Counted from the first letter of the stretch, positions 8,964-19,680 are shown. The stretch is DNA of 34,202 nt from Gammaproteobacteria bacterium (GCA_028598975.1 JAQRMU010000003.1:1-34202), one strand, 5' to 3'. Numbers and translations are program-made. The notes: a model not told the origin generated them from the sequence alone.

Positions 8964-9620
8964 ATGAAAATAATTAAACTATCACTATTAAGCTTATTAC
9001 TAATAAGTAGCTTGCCATCTTATGCTGGAAAAATATATCGATTTATTGAGAAAGATGGCGTTTCAACCCTGAGCAAAAGCTTACCACCTTATGCTGCACA
9101 AAAAGGCTATGACATTCTTGATGACACATCTCTACGCCTTATTGAGCGTGTTTATACTCGTGAAGAACTGGTGAAAATACAGCAGAGGCAAGCTGTAATT
9201 GAACAGAAAAATGCACTTCTCGAACAACAAAAAAAAGAAGCACAACAACGTCGGTTAGAACAACGCAGTCATGATCGAAACTTGATTGCTCGTTATCCTT
9301 CATCTCAATTACTCATTAAGTCACGTAATGACGATCTTACTTATCGTCAACATCAGATCGATGATGCCAAAAACCTGCTCAAAAATAACATCAGTCGGCT
9401 AAAGGGCTTACAACAAAAAGCGGCCGAACAAGAGATGAGTGGTAATGAAATATCTGTTAATCTCACTAAACGATTATCTGTCATGCAGGAAGAAATTAAT
9501 AATAAGCGTTACATTAGCCGCACAAAGACAGAAAAAGAAGAAGCTTCCCGCCAGTATGATATTGATCTAGAACGCCTAAAATTACTCTTAGATATTACTT
9601 CAAAGAAACCTGAGAATTAA
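8964..9620 (+). CDS. Periplasmic DUF4124 protein with long coiled coil
   Basis: Exported protein of unknown function. A signal peptide is visible ([15 protein letters not shown], probable cleavage after SYA). The DUF4124 module follows directly: [20 protein letters not shown], where the family typically has Y-R-W/F-x-D/E-x-x-G and a downstream LPP. After about residue 55 the chain becomes Gln/Lys/Glu-rich and heptad-like, with an extended coiled coil to the C-terminus, ending in a second helical block (about 150-210). The ATG at 8964 is chosen because it places the positively charged n-region first; ATG 8955 is possible. The last 4 nt overlap the hisC stop in convergent orientation. Confidence 0.75.
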   Translation: MKIIKLSLLSLLLISSLPSYAGKIYRFIEKDGVSTLSKSLPPYAAQKGYDILDDTSLRLIERVYTREELVKIQQRQAVIEQKNALLEQQKKEAQQRRLEQRSHDRNLIARYPSSQLLIKSRNDDLTYRQHQIDDAKNLLKNNISRLKGLQQKAAEQEMSGNEISVNLTKRLSVMQEEINNKRYISRTKTEKEEASRQYDIDLERLKLLLDITSKKPEN

Positions 9621-10672
9621 ACAAGTCCATCAAGAATGGTTAAAAATTGCTGATTCTCTTCTTGTGTACCAATACTTATTCTTAAGAATTGATTAATTCT
9701 GTCATGTTTGAAATGACGCACAATCACCCCTTTTTCACGCAAATCTAAAGCAAGTTGCTCCGCATCATGTTCAGAGTGTTTGGCAAAAATGAAGTTTGCT
9801 GATGAAGGTAATACGTCAAAGCCAAGCTCGATAAGTTCTGAAGTAAGTTGCTCACGGCTAGCCATCACTTTCCGGCATGTTTTCTCAAAGTAATCTTGAT
9901 CTTTAAATGCTTCGACACCCGCACTAATCGCTAAACTATCCATAGGATAAGAGTTAAAACTATCTTTGACTCTGACAAGTGCCTCGATCAAATCAGGGTG
10001 CCCAACCGCAAACCCTATTCGTAAACTAGCTAGTGAACGAGACTTTGATAGTGTTTGTGTCACCAGTAAGTTGGGATAGTTATTTACTAATGCGATGGCA
10101 CTTTCACCACCAAAATCAATATAAGCTTCATCAACAACAACTACTGATTCAGTATTTCTTTGCAGTAATTGCTCAATCTCACTGAGTGACAACAAGCAAC
10201 CTGTTGGTGCATTTGGGTTAGGAAAAATAATACCTGCATTATTTGTTTGGTAATCTTGCAGATTAATTGCAAAATTACTATCTAACGCAATAGTTTGATA
10301 CTCAATCTTATACAGCTTGCAATAAACAGGATAAAAACTATAAGTAATATCAGGGAGTAATAACGGTGCATCATGCTGAAATAAGGCGTGAAATATATGT
10401 GCTAAGACTTCATCAGAGCCATTACCAACAAAAACGTTATTCATCTCAACATGATGATAGTCAGCAATGGCTTGCTTAAGTTGTGTTGCATTAGGATCAG
10501 GATATAAGCGAAGCTGGTCACTCACCCCCAAGCGAATTGCATCTAATACTTTTGGTGAAGGCCCATACGGGTTTTCATTAGTATTTAACTTAACAAGATT
10601 AGCAACTTTCGGTTGTTCGCCCGGCACATAAGGGTCCAAGTCATGGACTATTGGACTCCAAAATTGACTCAT
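9617..10672 (-). CDS. hisC: Histidinol-phosphate aminotransferase
   Basis: PLP-dependent transamination of imidazole-acetol phosphate to L-histidinol phosphate. Class I/II aminotransferase fold, 351 residues. The PLP lysine is K210 in [25 protein letters not shown] (180-188) contributes the cofactor-contacting Asp and Tyr; [13 protein letters not shown] (28-40) is the family N-terminal signature, and the C-terminal phosphate-binding LRISIGT is present. It is the last gene of the hisG-hisD-hisC group, starting 1 nt after the hisD stop (TAATATG). Confidence 0.95.
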   Translation of the reverse strand: MSQFWSPIVHDLDPYVPGEQPKVANLVKLNTNENPYGPSPKVLDAIRLGVSDQLRLYPDPNATQLKQAIADYHHVEMNNVFVGNGSDEVLAHIFHALFQHDAPLLLPDITYSFYPVYCKLYKIEYQTIALDSNFAINLQDYQTNNAGIIFPNPNAPTGCLLSLSEIEQLLQRNTESVVVVDEAYIDFGGESAIALVNNYPNLLVTQTLSKSRSLASLRIGFAVGHPDLIEALVRVKDSFNSYPMDSLAISAGVEAFKDQDYFEKTCRKVMASREQLTSELIELGFDVLPSSANFIFAKHSEHDAEQLALDLREKGVIVRHFKHDRINQFLRISIGTQEENQQFLTILDGLV

Positions 10673-10673
10673 A

Positions 10674-11975
10674 TTAGTCTTTTAAACGATATTCAGCAGA
10701 ACGGGCATGAGCAGTTAAGCTCTCCCCTCTAGCAAGTACAGAAGCGATCTGACCTAAGCTCTGAGCACCCTGCTCAGACACTTGAATCAAACTAGAACGT
10801 TTTTGAAAGTCATAAACACCCAGTGGCGAACTAAAACGTGCAGTACGAGAAGTTGGCAAGACGTGATTAGGTCCTGCACAGTAATCACCTAAAGCTTCTG
10901 CAGTATAACGTCCCATGAAAATAGCACCTGCGTGACGTATTTTCTTCGACATTGCCATCGGATCATCAACAGACAATTCTAAATGCTCAGGTGCAATAAA
11001 GTTACACACCTCAACAGCCTCATCCAAATCTTCAACTAAGATTAAAGCACCTCGGTCATTCAATGACGTTGAAATAATCTCTTGTCGTTCCATTGTTGGT
11101 AATAAACGCTCAATTGCTTCTTTAACCTTGCTTAAGAAGTCCGCATCATCTGAAATCAAAATAGACTGAGCATCTTCATCATGTTCTGCTTGTGAGAATA
11201 AATCCATCGCAATCCATTCAGGATCCGTTTTACCATCACAAATAACCAAAATTTCAGAAGGACCGGCAATCATATCGATACCAACAGTGCCAAATACCAT
11301 ACCTTTTGCTGTCGCTACATAAATATTACCGGGACCAACAATCTTATCAACTTGTGGAACAGTCTCAGTACCATATGCCAATGCTGCAACCGCTTGTGCA
11401 CCACCAATAGTAAAGATACGATCAACATCTGAAATTGCGGCAGCCGCTAATACTAAATCATTCACTACACCATCAGGTGTCGGTACAACCATAATAAGCT
11501 CTTCAACACCCGCTACTTTAGCTGGAATGGCATTCATTAATACCGATGAAGGATAGGCAGCTTTACCACCGGGCACGTATAAACCAGCACGATCTAAAGC
11601 TGTAATTTGCTGGCCCAATACCGTGCCATCAGCTTCAGTATATGTCCATGAGTCTTGTTTTTGATGTTCATGATAACTACGAACACGAGCAGCAGCGGCT
11701 TCTAGTGCTTGTCGTTGCTCTTGAGGAATCAGCTCTAATGATGCTTGAGCACGAGATAAAGGGATCTCTAACTCTGCCATAGTTTTTACATCTAAACGAT
11801 CAAAACGACAGCTATAATCAATAACAGCTTTGTCACCCTTTGCTTTAACATCAGCTAAAATTTCTTTTACTGTATCAGTGACAGCTGTATCCGATACTGA
11901 TTCCCATGCAAGTAACGCATCTAAGTTCTGTTGAAAGTCACTATCACTACTATTTAACTGCTTAATATTAATCAT
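10674..11975 (-). CDS. hisD: Histidinol dehydrogenase
   Basis: Zinc enzyme that oxidises L-histidinol to L-histidine in two NAD-dependent steps. 433 residues, the normal length. Recognisable blocks are [58 protein letters not shown] (with zinc-site Gln and His) and [18 protein letters not shown]. It overlaps hisG by 8 nt and is followed at 1 nt by hisC. Confidence 0.97.
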   Translation of the reverse strand: MINIKQLNSSDSDFQQNLDALLAWESVSDTAVTDTVKEILADVKAKGDKAVIDYSCRFDRLDVKTMAELEIPLSRAQASLELIPQEQRQALEAAAARVRSYHEHQKQDSWTYTEADGTVLGQQITALDRAGLYVPGGKAAYPSSVLMNAIPAKVAGVEELIMVVPTPDGVVNDLVLAAAAISDVDRIFTIGGAQAVAALAYGTETVPQVDKIVGPGNIYVATAKGMVFGTVGIDMIAGPSEILVICDGKTDPEWIAMDLFSQAEHDEDAQSILISDDADFLSKVKEAIERLLPTMERQEIISTSLNDRGALILVEDLDEAVEVCNFIAPEHLELSVDDPMAMSKKIRHAGAIFMGRYTAEALGDYCAGPNHVLPTSRTARFSSPLGVYDFQKRSSLIQVSEQGAQSLGQIASVLARGESLTAHARSAEYRLKD

Positions 11976-12612
11976 TCTGTTGCTCTTTAACTGCTTCTCG
12001 GATCTGACTAATAAACTGCTGGATCCGTGTATGTTTCATTTTCATTGATGCTTTATTGACGACCAATCGTGAACTAATTTCTGCAATATGTTCCATTGGA
12101 ACAAGTCCATTAGCACGCAAAGTATTACCCGTGTCGACCACATCAACAATACGATCAGCCAAGCCAACTAAAGGTGCTAATTCCATAGAACCATAGAGCT
12201 TGATAATATCGACTTGCTGGCCTTGTTGAGCATAAAAACGACGCGTACTTTCAACAAACTTTGTTGCGACTTTCAAGCGACCTTTAATAGGATCTTCATT
12301 CACTCGTCCCGCAGTCATTAATTTACAACAAGCAATCCTCAAATCAACAGGTTCATAGAGATCTGCTTCTGGATGTTCTAGTAAAACATCTTTGCCTGCC
12401 ACACCAATATCTGCACCACCAAACTCAACATAACTTGGTACATCGGAGGCACGAACAATGATTAAACGCACATCTGGTTGGTTGGTATCTAAAATCAGCT
12501 TTCGGCTTGTTTCAGGATCATCGATTGGTTCAATACCTGCTGCTTTTAATAGTGGCAAGGTTTCTTTAAAAATTCGTCCTTTGGACAAAGCCAAAGTTAA
12601 CATATTAGGCAT
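11968..12612 (-). CDS. hisG: ATP phosphoribosyltransferase, short form (HisG-S)
   Basis: First step of histidine synthesis: ATP + PRPP to phosphoribosyl-ATP. It has 214 residues and contains the periplasmic-binding-like catalytic lobes ([11 protein letters not shown] at the N-terminus, [34 protein letters not shown] and the PRPP loop [11 protein letters not shown]). The C-terminal ACT-like regulatory domain of long-form HisG (about 300 residues) is missing. Short forms normally need HisZ as regulatory partner, and no hisZ is present here. GGGGATAAA precedes the ATG. murA ends 1 nt upstream. Confidence 0.95.
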   Translation of the reverse strand: MPNMLTLALSKGRIFKETLPLLKAAGIEPIDDPETSRKLILDTNQPDVRLIIVRASDVPSYVEFGGADIGVAGKDVLLEHPEADLYEPVDLRIACCKLMTAGRVNEDPIKGRLKVATKFVESTRRFYAQQGQQVDIIKLYGSMELAPLVGLADRIVDVVDTGNTLRANGLVPMEHIAEISSRLVVNKASMKMKHTRIQQFISQIREAVKEQQND

Positions 12613-12613
12613 T

Positions 12614-13894
<1,281 letters not shown>

Positions 13895-13918
13895 TCAAAT
13901 ATTAGTGCGCAAGCAAGC

Positions 13919-14140
13919 TTACCGCGGCGCAGAAGTTTTTAAAGATAGTGCGTGTAGTGCACCTTCAAAGCTATCACCCAACGTGGCATAAACCATTTTG
14001 TGCTGAGCTATCAATGACTTCCCTGAGAATGAAGGACATTCAACTCTCGCATCAAAATGCTGACCATCATCACCCAACACTTCAACAGTCGCGTCAGGTA
14101 GGCCCGCTTCAATCAGTTTTTTAATTGTTAATGCTTCCAT
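13919..14140 (-). CDS. ibaG: BolA-family protein IbaG
   Basis: Small BolA/IbaG protein that partners with monothiol glutaredoxin in iron-sulfur cluster handling and acid response. 73 residues. The conserved FSGKSLIAQHKMVY stretch includes the helix-turn and the His of the BolA fold (H47), and CPSF precedes it. An AGGTGG site is 9 nt before the ATG. Its place between mlaB and murA identifies it as IbaG rather than BolA. Confidence 0.92.
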   Translation of the reverse strand: MEALTIKKLIEAGLPDATVEVLGDDGQHFDARVECPSFSGKSLIAQHKMVYATLGDSFEGALHALSLKTSAPR

Positions 14141-14162
14141 CTATTTTTCCACCTGCTCGATA

Positions 14163-14459
14163 TTATTGTATTGGCAGTAATTCATTTAAACCACTGGCAT
14201 CTGCTATTGCTAACATTTGACTGGGAATATTATGAAAAACAATCTTTTTATTTTCTTGCTTGGCAACCCGCATCCAATGCACCAATAAGGCAAGTCCGGC
14301 ACTATCACTACGGTTGACCTTAGATAAATCAATATCCAAATCAATAATAGGTGAAAATAACGTTGTCGATTCTTCCAACACCTGCTTTACTGTAGAAAAG
14401 CTAAGTTCTCCACTTAAGCTAACCACATTACTCTGAGCATCAACAGTTAATGAATTCAC
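14163..14459 (-). CDS. mlaB: STAS-domain protein MlaB
   Basis: Cytoplasmic STAS subunit of the MlaFEDB inner-membrane transporter; it binds the MlaF ATPase and stabilises the complex. 98 residues. The STAS signature is seen as DLSKVNRSDSAGLALLVHWM (about 44-63), with the conserved Asp-Ser-Ala-Gly. The start is GTG, 2 nt after the mlaC stop; AAGGCG upstream supports it. Confidence 0.9.
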   Translation of the reverse strand: MNSLTVDAQSNVVSLSGELSFSTVKQVLEESTTLFSPIIDLDIDLSKVNRSDSAGLALLVHWMRVAKQENKKIVFHNIPSQMLAIADASGLNELLPIQ

Positions 14460-14461
14460 GC

Positions 14462-15103
14462 TTACGCCTTCACTTTTTCATTTCGAGAAGCTAATCGTTC
14501 GATAAGTTTGTCCATACCATCATTGCGAATTTCAGTAGCGAAAGTAGAACGATAATTTGTTACTAGACTGATTCCGTCAATTTTAACATCATATACTTTC
14601 CATGCCTTTTCTTTATTCAAATACATCGATAATGTCATTGGAATAGATGGCCCACCTGATTGCAGTATTTCCATTCTCACTTTTACTTTCTTTTTCTCTA
14701 AATCATCATGAAATGGTAAAAAATGTATTTCTCCATCGGTATATTCCAACATGGCCGTTGAATATGTTCGAACTAACAGTAAACGAAATTCTTCCGTAAA
14801 ACGTTCGCGTTGCTCAACATCAGCCTTACGCCAATTTTTCCCTAATGCTAATTTTGACATTTTATCAAAATCAAAATTTGGCATTAATATATCTTGCACT
14901 AGGCCATAAATAATACTTGAATCTTCAGCTAACTGCTCTTCATTATCTTTCAGTGCTTGTAGCATTCTCTCTGTTGCTTCTTGAACTAACGCTACAGGTT
15001 CAGCCTGCTCTTCTGCCTGTAGCATTGCCGTTGTTAGCGAAACTGTAAATAGTGCTCCAATAATGAGAAGTAACTTTGACATAAAGCCTTTTCCTTTTAC
15101 CAT
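14462..15103 (-). CDS. mlaC: Periplasmic phospholipid-binding protein MlaC
   Basis: Periplasmic carrier that ferries phospholipids between the outer-membrane MlaA complex and inner-membrane MlaFEDB. A signal peptide (KLLLIIGALFTVSLTTAML, probable cleavage near LQA) is followed by the MlaC/Ttg2D domain with the typical PNFDFDKMSKLALGKNWR block. The ATG at 15103 overlaps the mlaD stop (TAATG). A second ATG at 15082 has a good AGGAAAAGG site and would shorten the product from 213 to 206 residues; either could be used. Confidence 0.92.
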   Translation of the reverse strand: MVKGKGFMSKLLLIIGALFTVSLTTAMLQAEEQAEPVALVQEATERMLQALKDNEEQLAEDSSIIYGLVQDILMPNFDFDKMSKLALGKNWRKADVEQRERFTEEFRLLLVRTYSTAMLEYTDGEIHFLPFHDDLEKKKVKVRMEILQSGGPSIPMTLSMYLNKEKAWKVYDVKIDGISLVTNYRSTFATEIRNDGMDKLIERLASRNEKVKA

Positions 15104-15570
15104 TATTCATCACCCTCAGCTTTACTAAATAAGAACTGTCCAATCACCTGTTCTAACACTAATGCAGGCTGTGTTAAATCTATGACATCCCCATTTTGAA
15201 GAAATTCCTCTTCGGCACCCGCTTCTAGACCAATGTATTGTTCACCCAGCAAGCCAGCAGTATAAATACTCGCTGCTGTATCTGTTGGAATAACATCAAA
15301 GTTGTTATACAAACTCAATGTCACTACCGCATTATACGTATCAGAACTAAGGCTGATATCTGATACTCGACCAACACGTACACCAGCCATTGTGACTGGT
15401 GACCGTACTTTTAACCCACCAATATTTTCAAATTCAGCCGTAACTTGATAACCCGAATCATCATTAAATTCAGAAAAATTACTCACTTTCATTGCCAACA
15501 TGAATAAAGCCACAATACCTGCCGCAACAAACATCCCAACTGTAATTTCAGTACTCTTATTTTGCATCAT
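15103..15570 (-). CDS. mlaD: MCE-domain protein MlaD
   Basis: Inner-membrane-anchored MCE protein that forms the hexameric periplasmic ring of the Mla transporter. It has an N-terminal transmembrane helix (about 9-28, TVGMFVAAGIVALFMLAMKV), then one MCE domain (about 38-118) with NIGGLKVRSPVTMAGVRVG and the tail motif AGLLGEQYIGLE. 155 residues is usual. The ATG immediately follows the mlaE TAA, and the stop overlaps the mlaC ATG. Confidence 0.95.
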   Translation of the reverse strand: MMQNKSTEITVGMFVAAGIVALFMLAMKVSNFSEFNDDSGYQVTAEFENIGGLKVRSPVTMAGVRVGRVSDISLSSDTYNAVVTLSLYNNFDVIPTDTAASIYTAGLLGEQYIGLEAGAEEEFLQNGDVIDLTQPALVLEQVIGQFLFSKAEGDE

Positions 15571-16353
15571 TTACCCTTCTCCAAACATCAGCGCTGTTAG
15601 CACAAAGTCTAACCCTAAAATAGCAAACGCCGAATGCACAACTGTGCGTGTCGTTGCTCGTCCTACCCCTTCCGATGTCGGGGTTGCATCATAACCTTCA
15701 AATAGTGCAATCCATGTCACTACAAAACCAAATACTATACTTTTAATCACGCCATTTAAGACATCATCATACCAATCTGTCTTCACCTGCATTTGTGACC
15801 AGAAAGCGCCATCATCAACACCTAACAAGCCATGCCCGACAAGAAAACCACCAAAAATACCAACAGCACTAAATAAGGCTGCTAATAAAGGCATTGAGAT
15901 TAACCCAGCCAAAAATCTAGGAGCAATCACACGATGAATAGGATCAACCGCCATCATTTCCATGCCTGATAACTGCTCGGTACTTTTCATTAAACCAATT
16001 TCAGCTGTTAATGCTGATCCAGCTCGACCAGCGAATAATAAGGCACTCACTACTGGCCCCAGTTCACGAACTAGAGAAAGGGAAACCAAAACACCTAACG
16101 ATTCTTCCGCTCCGAAGTCTACTAAGGTGTTATAGCCTTGTAATCCCAACACCATTCCGACAAATAAACCAGAAATAAGAATCAAGAAAACAGACAGAAC
16201 ACCTACCGAAAATAACTGATGTACCAATAGCGAGAGACGTAAGAATATTTCAGGAACACCAGCAAGTGTTCGAAATAAAAATAAATGTCCCCGCCCTAGC
16301 CTTTCAAAAGTACCAAGCCCCCAACGGCCAAGGCTACGAATTGTCTCAATCAT
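15571..16353 (-). CDS. mlaE: Mla transporter permease MlaE
   Basis: Permease subunit of the MlaFEDB phospholipid transporter, an inner-membrane protein of 260 residues with about five to six hydrophobic helices. Family blocks are [37 protein letters not shown] and the [12 protein letters not shown] stretch near the C-terminus. It overlaps mlaF by 4 nt (ATGA), and mlaD follows without a gap. Confidence 0.95.
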   Translation of the reverse strand: MIETIRSLGRWGLGTFERLGRGHLFLFRTLAGVPEIFLRLSLLVHQLFSVGVLSVFLILISGLFVGMVLGLQGYNTLVDFGAEESLGVLVSLSLVRELGPVVSALLFAGRAGSALTAEIGLMKSTEQLSGMEMMAVDPIHRVIAPRFLAGLISMPLLAALFSAVGIFGGFLVGHGLLGVDDGAFWSQMQVKTDWYDDVLNGVIKSIVFGFVVTWIALFEGYDATPTSEGVGRATTRTVVHSAFAILGLDFVLTALMFGEG

Positions 16354-17153
16354 GCAGACTCCTCTTGTGCAAATAAATCGTCAGCCAAGCTTACGTTAGA
16401 GTAATGAAATGGTACGGGACCATCAGGTAGGCCTTGCATGAACTGTTGAACCCATTGAGATGACGAACGTTTCAACTGCACTGGCGAACCTTTTTCAATT
16501 ACTTTACCTTCTGATAGTAAATAAATAACATCTGCTATTTCTGCTGTTTCTGTCACATCATGTGAAACCACAATGCTTGTAAGATCCATTGCGTCATTCA
16601 TTTTATGAATTAGGTTTACTAAGGTTCCCATTGAAATAGGATCTTGTCCCGTAAAAGGTTCATCATACATAACCATCATCGGATCTAATGTAACCGCTCT
16701 TGCTAAGGCAACACGTCTTGCCATACCACCCGATAATTCAGAGGGCATCAAATCACGTGCTCCACGCAATCCAACCGCCTGTAATTTCATCAAGACCAAA
16801 TCATGAATCATGCTTTCTGGTAAGTCAGTATGTTCTCGCAATGGAAAGGCAACATTATCAAATACAGGAATATCTGTTAGCAATGCACCACTTTGAAATA
16901 ACATCCCCATACGCTTTCGCAACTCATACAATTCTGAGCGGGAAAGTTTATGCACATCTTGGCCATCAACTTCGATAGTTCCGCGATCGGGGCGCAATTG
17001 TCCGCCGATTAAGCGCAATAAAGTCGTCTTTCCGGTACCGCTTGGTCCCATAATGGCAGTGATTTTTCCACGGTAAATATCTATATTTACCCCTTCAAAA
17101 ATCGCTCTATCACCACGATAGAAGTGCAAATCCCTGATTTTGATCAGTGGCAC
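16350..17153 (-). CDS. mlaF: Mla transporter ATP-binding protein MlaF
   Basis: ABC ATPase of the MlaFEDB phospholipid transporter. Walker [10 protein letters not shown] is at 36-44, the signature [13 protein letters not shown] and Walker [14 protein letters not shown] are present, followed by the H-loop region VVSHDVTE. The frame stays open to 17216, but the GTG at 17153 is chosen: GGAGAG (17163-17158) sits 4 nt upstream and the product then begins at the family's N-terminus ([15 protein letters not shown]). The extra 21 residues of the longer reading look unrelated. This is the first gene of the mlaFEDCB-ibaG-murA-hisGDC run. Confidence 0.94.
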   Translation of the reverse strand: MPLIKIRDLHFYRGDRAIFEGVNIDIYRGKITAIMGPSGTGKTTLLRLIGGQLRPDRGTIEVDGQDVHKLSRSELYELRKRMGMLFQSGALLTDIPVFDNVAFPLREHTDLPESMIHDLVLMKLQAVGLRGARDLMPSELSGGMARRVALARAVTLDPMMVMYDEPFTGQDPISMGTLVNLIHKMNDAMDLTSIVVSHDVTETAEIADVIYLLSEGKVIEKGSPVQLKRSSSQWVQQFMQGLPDGPVPFHYSNVSLADDLFAQEESA

Positions 17154-17196
17154 TTTACTCTCCAACAAATGAATATATAAACAAAAAAGGACGTTA

Positions 17197-17225
17197 ATTT
17201 TCAGTAATATGGGCAATTAAGTCAA
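17197..17225 (-). promoter_or_regulatory. Candidate promoter for the mla operon
   Basis: On the minus strand, TTGACT (17225-17220) is followed after 17 nt by GAAAAT (17202-17197), about 45-70 nt before the mlaF GTG. The -35 is good, the -10 is only 4/6, so this is tentative. The gap 17154-17363 holds no other supported gene. Confidence 0.3.
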
Positions 17226-17363
17226 ATCTGCTTGTGGAAAAATCTACATCTTTCAGCTACAGTACCCGCCACCAGTTTCTAGTTATGGGAACTTTTAACG
17301 CATATTGATGCTCTCATTGTATGCTCATGCTCGTAAAAAACATCAAAATAATCGGAGAGAATA

Positions 17364-17927
17364 ATGAAGAAGTTTTTAGTTTTTATTGTCGCAGCACTTG
17401 TTGCTTTGCCAATGGTTTCATCAGCACATGGCCCTAGTCGCCAGCAAGTAAAAGAAAAAATCACCATCAATGCCTCACCTGAAAAAGTATGGGCAATGGT
17501 TAAAGACTTCGGTGGTTTACATAATTGGCACCCAGCCGTTGCAAGTACAGAAATGAAAGGCGATACAACACGTGTTTTAACACTTGCATCTGAAGGTAAC
17601 CCAACCATTACTGAAGAGCTTATTAAAGCAGATGATGCAAAAATGATGCTGACATACAAAATTACAGGTATGTCTGTTGTTAAAACAATTACATTTAATA
17701 GCAAAGACACACCTTACTTCACATTACCTGTTGCAACATACAAGTCATGGCTTACAGTAAAAGCTGTTGATGGTGGTAGTGAAGTCCAATGGAAATCTAA
17801 ATTCTACCGTTCATTTATGGATAACCCTCCTGTTCCAGAAGGTCAAAGTGATAAAGATGCCGTTAACTCAATTAAAGGTGTTATCACTGCAGGTTTAGAA
17901 AACTTAAAAGTAGTTATGGAAAAATAA
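17364..17927 (+). CDS. Periplasmic SRPBCC protein, MxaD-like
   Basis: Exported ligand-binding-fold protein of the SRPBCC/polyketide-cyclase superfamily. A signal peptide (KKFLVFIVAALVALPMVSS) ends at SSA, giving a mature protein starting HGPSRQQVKEK. The helix-grip fold follows: ITINASPEKVWAMVKDFGGL, then HNWHPAVAST, and a C-terminal amphipathic helix ending AGLENLKVVMEK. The HGP start and WHPAV motif resemble MxaD proteins encoded with methanol dehydrogenase genes in methylotrophs; this is recalled similarity, not a search. A GGAGAGA site precedes the ATG. The stop is immediately followed by the ATG of a YVTN lipoprotein gene. Export and fold are well supported; the MxaD role is less sure. 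Confidence 0.75.
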   Translation: MKKFLVFIVAALVALPMVSSAHGPSRQQVKEKITINASPEKVWAMVKDFGGLHNWHPAVASTEMKGDTTRVLTLASEGNPTITEELIKADDAKMMLTYKITGMSVVKTITFNSKDTPYFTLPVATYKSWLTVKAVDGGSEVQWKSKFYRSFMDNPPVPEGQSDKDAVNSIKGVITAGLENLKVVMEK

Positions 17928-18914
17928 ATGCCAAAGCAATCTTGCTTAGTATTTTTAAAGGCGGCCTTATTTAAGGCCGCCTTTTTTGTTGCCTTCACCT
18001 TGTCACTCACAGCATGTGAACGTCAACAGACTTCCTACGCATTCATTACAAATCAGCTTTCTGATAGTCTCAGTATCATTGATACCCAAACACAGAAAGT
18101 AATAAAGACCATTGATATCGGTCATCGACCTGCAGGTGTCGCTGTAAGTAAAAGTGGTAATAAAGCTTTTATAAGTAACCCCGAAGGTCAAAACATCAGT
18201 ATTATTGATACTCGCACTTTAAATGTCACCGCACACATTCCTGTCGGTATAGGTCCAGTAGGCATTGCAACAAATAATGATGGTTCACTTATCTATATTG
18301 CTGATTGGTATCAACACAAGATCAGTGTTGTAAATAGTGAAACAGAAGACATTATCACGACCATCCCTGTAGGAAACTCACCTGCTGGAATGATTGTTAA
18401 TAATCAGTACCTTTATGTTGCTAATCGTGATGATAATACCGTGATGATTATTGATACCAATAGCTATCAAATATTACACACAATTCCTGTTGGCACGGCA
18501 CCTTTCGGCCTAGCATTATCTCCTGATGGAAATACACTTTATAGTGTCAACGTCCGTTCTAGTGATGTCAGTGTTATCGACGTTACCCTAGCACAGGTTC
18601 GCAGTACCATTAATGTCGGTTCTTGGCCATATTGTGCCGTTACAAGCCCTGATGGCACGCATTTATATGTTACGAACCAAGATGACAGCACTATTTCCGT
18701 AATAGATACAGTCAACCCTTCAATAATAAGCACCATTGATGTGGGTGATTCGCCAGAAGGCATTGATATCACACCCGATGGTCAATTTGTTTATGTCTCA
18801 AACTGGGGAGATGGCAACGTATCCGTTATTAATACCGATACTTACCTTGTTGAAACAATAATAGAAACTGGTGAAGGTAGTCGCGCTTTTGGGAAATTCA
18901 TTCAATATGACTGA
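17928..18914 (+). CDS. YVTN-family beta-propeller lipoprotein
   Basis: Predicted lipoprotein: lipobox LTAC with Cys at residue 30, preceded by a hydrophobic stretch (KAAFFVAFTLSL). The mature part is about seven repeats of roughly 42 residues with the pattern Y/V-x-N-x-x-D/S-x-x-(V/I)-S-(V/I)-I-D-T ... V-G-x-x-P-x-G-(I/V), as in YVTN propellers. Examples are YVTNQDDSTISVIDT and VYVSNWGDGNVSVINT. Such propellers often accompany PQQ-dependent alcohol or methanol oxidation genes, but have other roles too. The ATG directly follows the stop of the MxaD-like gene. Oddly, a perfect terminator hairpin (17957-17987) lies inside its signal-peptide codons. It overlaps rsmJ by 8 nt. Confidence 0.82.
   Translation: MPKQSCLVFLKAALFKAAFFVAFTLSLTACERQQTSYAFITNQLSDSLSIIDTQTQKVIKTIDIGHRPAGVAVSKSGNKAFISNPEGQNISIIDTRTLNVTAHIPVGIGPVGIATNNDGSLIYIADWYQHKISVVNSETEDIITTIPVGNSPAGMIVNNQYLYVANRDDNTVMIIDTNSYQILHTIPVGTAPFGLALSPDGNTLYSVNVRSSDVSVIDVTLAQVRSTINVGSWPYCAVTSPDGTHLYVTNQDDSTISVIDTVNPSIISTIDVGDSPEGIDITPDGQFVYVSNWGDGNVSVINTDTYLVETIIETGEGSRAFGKFIQYD
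17957..17987 (+). terminator. Intrinsic terminator inside the signal-peptide codons of the YVTN lipoprotein
   Basis: A perfect 12-bp stem, AAAGGCGGCCTT (17957-17968) with AAGGCCGCCTTT (17973-17984), encloses the loop ATTT and is followed by T's to 17987. It begins 30 nt past the stop of the MxaD-like gene, the usual place for its terminator, yet it is read in frame as LKAALFKAAFF in the next gene. It could strongly reduce read-through into the propeller gene and rsmJ. Confidence 0.75.
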
Positions 18915-19680
18915 TAGCATAACAGTCAGCACGGATTCACCATCTTTAGACTCAATCGCCATCAAGTTAGCACATAAATTAGCGCTTCCTTTTAGTCCTC
19001 TCAGTAGGCAAAACATTCAGCTCGTTGTGACTATGGATCATATTGAGATTAGAGCACCTAATCTTGGCAACCCGATCTATATTGATTTTATTCAAGGTAA
19101 GAATGCTCATAGAAGGCAATTTGGGGGCGGGCGAGGTCAACCTTTAGCTAAAGCAATTGGCCTTAAGAAAGGGGTCACTCCAACCATTATTGATGCCACA
19201 GCAGGTTTTGGGCGTGATGCTTTTGTATTAGCTAATTTAGGCTGTGAAATCACACTACTTGAACGCAACCCCTTCATTGCCACACTACTTGAAGATGCAC
19301 TCTTTCGAGCGACAGACAATGCTGAACTTAGTGATGTAATCGCACGAATGTCAGTACATAATCGAGATGCCATCAATTATTTATCAAGCCTTAACGAACT
19401 AAATTATCCTGATGTCATTTACATGGATCCCATGTACCCAAGCCGAGATAAATCAGCCTTAGTCAAAAAAGATATGCGATTACTTCATGAGCTTGCAGGA
19501 CCCGATACTGACAGTGAGCAACTACTTACTTTGGCTAGAAACATTGCTACAAAACGAGTAGTAGTAAAACGCCCCAAATCAGCACCCTTTGTTGGTGAAC
19601 AAAAACCTGCCACCAGCATTGAAAGCAAAAATACGCGGTATGATGTTTATATTCAAACTATCAACCATTTTAGTGTTTAA
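18907..19680 (+). CDS. rsmJ: 16S rRNA (guanine1516-N2)-methyltransferase RsmJ
   Basis: SAM-dependent methyltransferase for m2G1516 of 16S rRNA. The SAM-binding motif IIDATAGFGRDAF and the acidic LLERNP follow the Rossmann order, and the catalytic-type motif is YMDPMYPS. Upstream, DFIQGKNAHRRQFGGGRGQ is the RsmJ hallmark, and VVVKRPKSAPF is at the C-terminal side. The frame opens at a GTG at 18871, but the ATG at 18907 gives a product of 257 residues with the usual N-terminus. It overlaps the propeller gene by 8 nt (ATGACTGA). Confidence 0.92.
   Translation: MTDSITVSTDSPSLDSIAIKLAHKLALPFSPLSRQNIQLVVTMDHIEIRAPNLGNPIYIDFIQGKNAHRRQFGGGRGQPLAKAIGLKKGVTPTIIDATAGFGRDAFVLANLGCEITLLERNPFIATLLEDALFRATDNAELSDVIARMSVHNRDAINYLSSLNELNYPDVIYMDPMYPSRDKSALVKKDMRLLHELAGPDTDSEQLLTLARNIATKRVVVKRPKSAPFVGEQKPATSIESKNTRYDVYIQTINHFSV

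Noticed and set aside
17154-17216. 21-residue N-terminal extension of MlaF
   Set aside because: The GTG at 17153 has a strong GGAGAG site and matches the family start.
17279-17710. 143-residue frame antisense to the MxaD-like gene
   Set aside because: The plus strand carries a clear signal peptide, fold motifs and a good ribosome-binding site; the antisense product has no coherent features.
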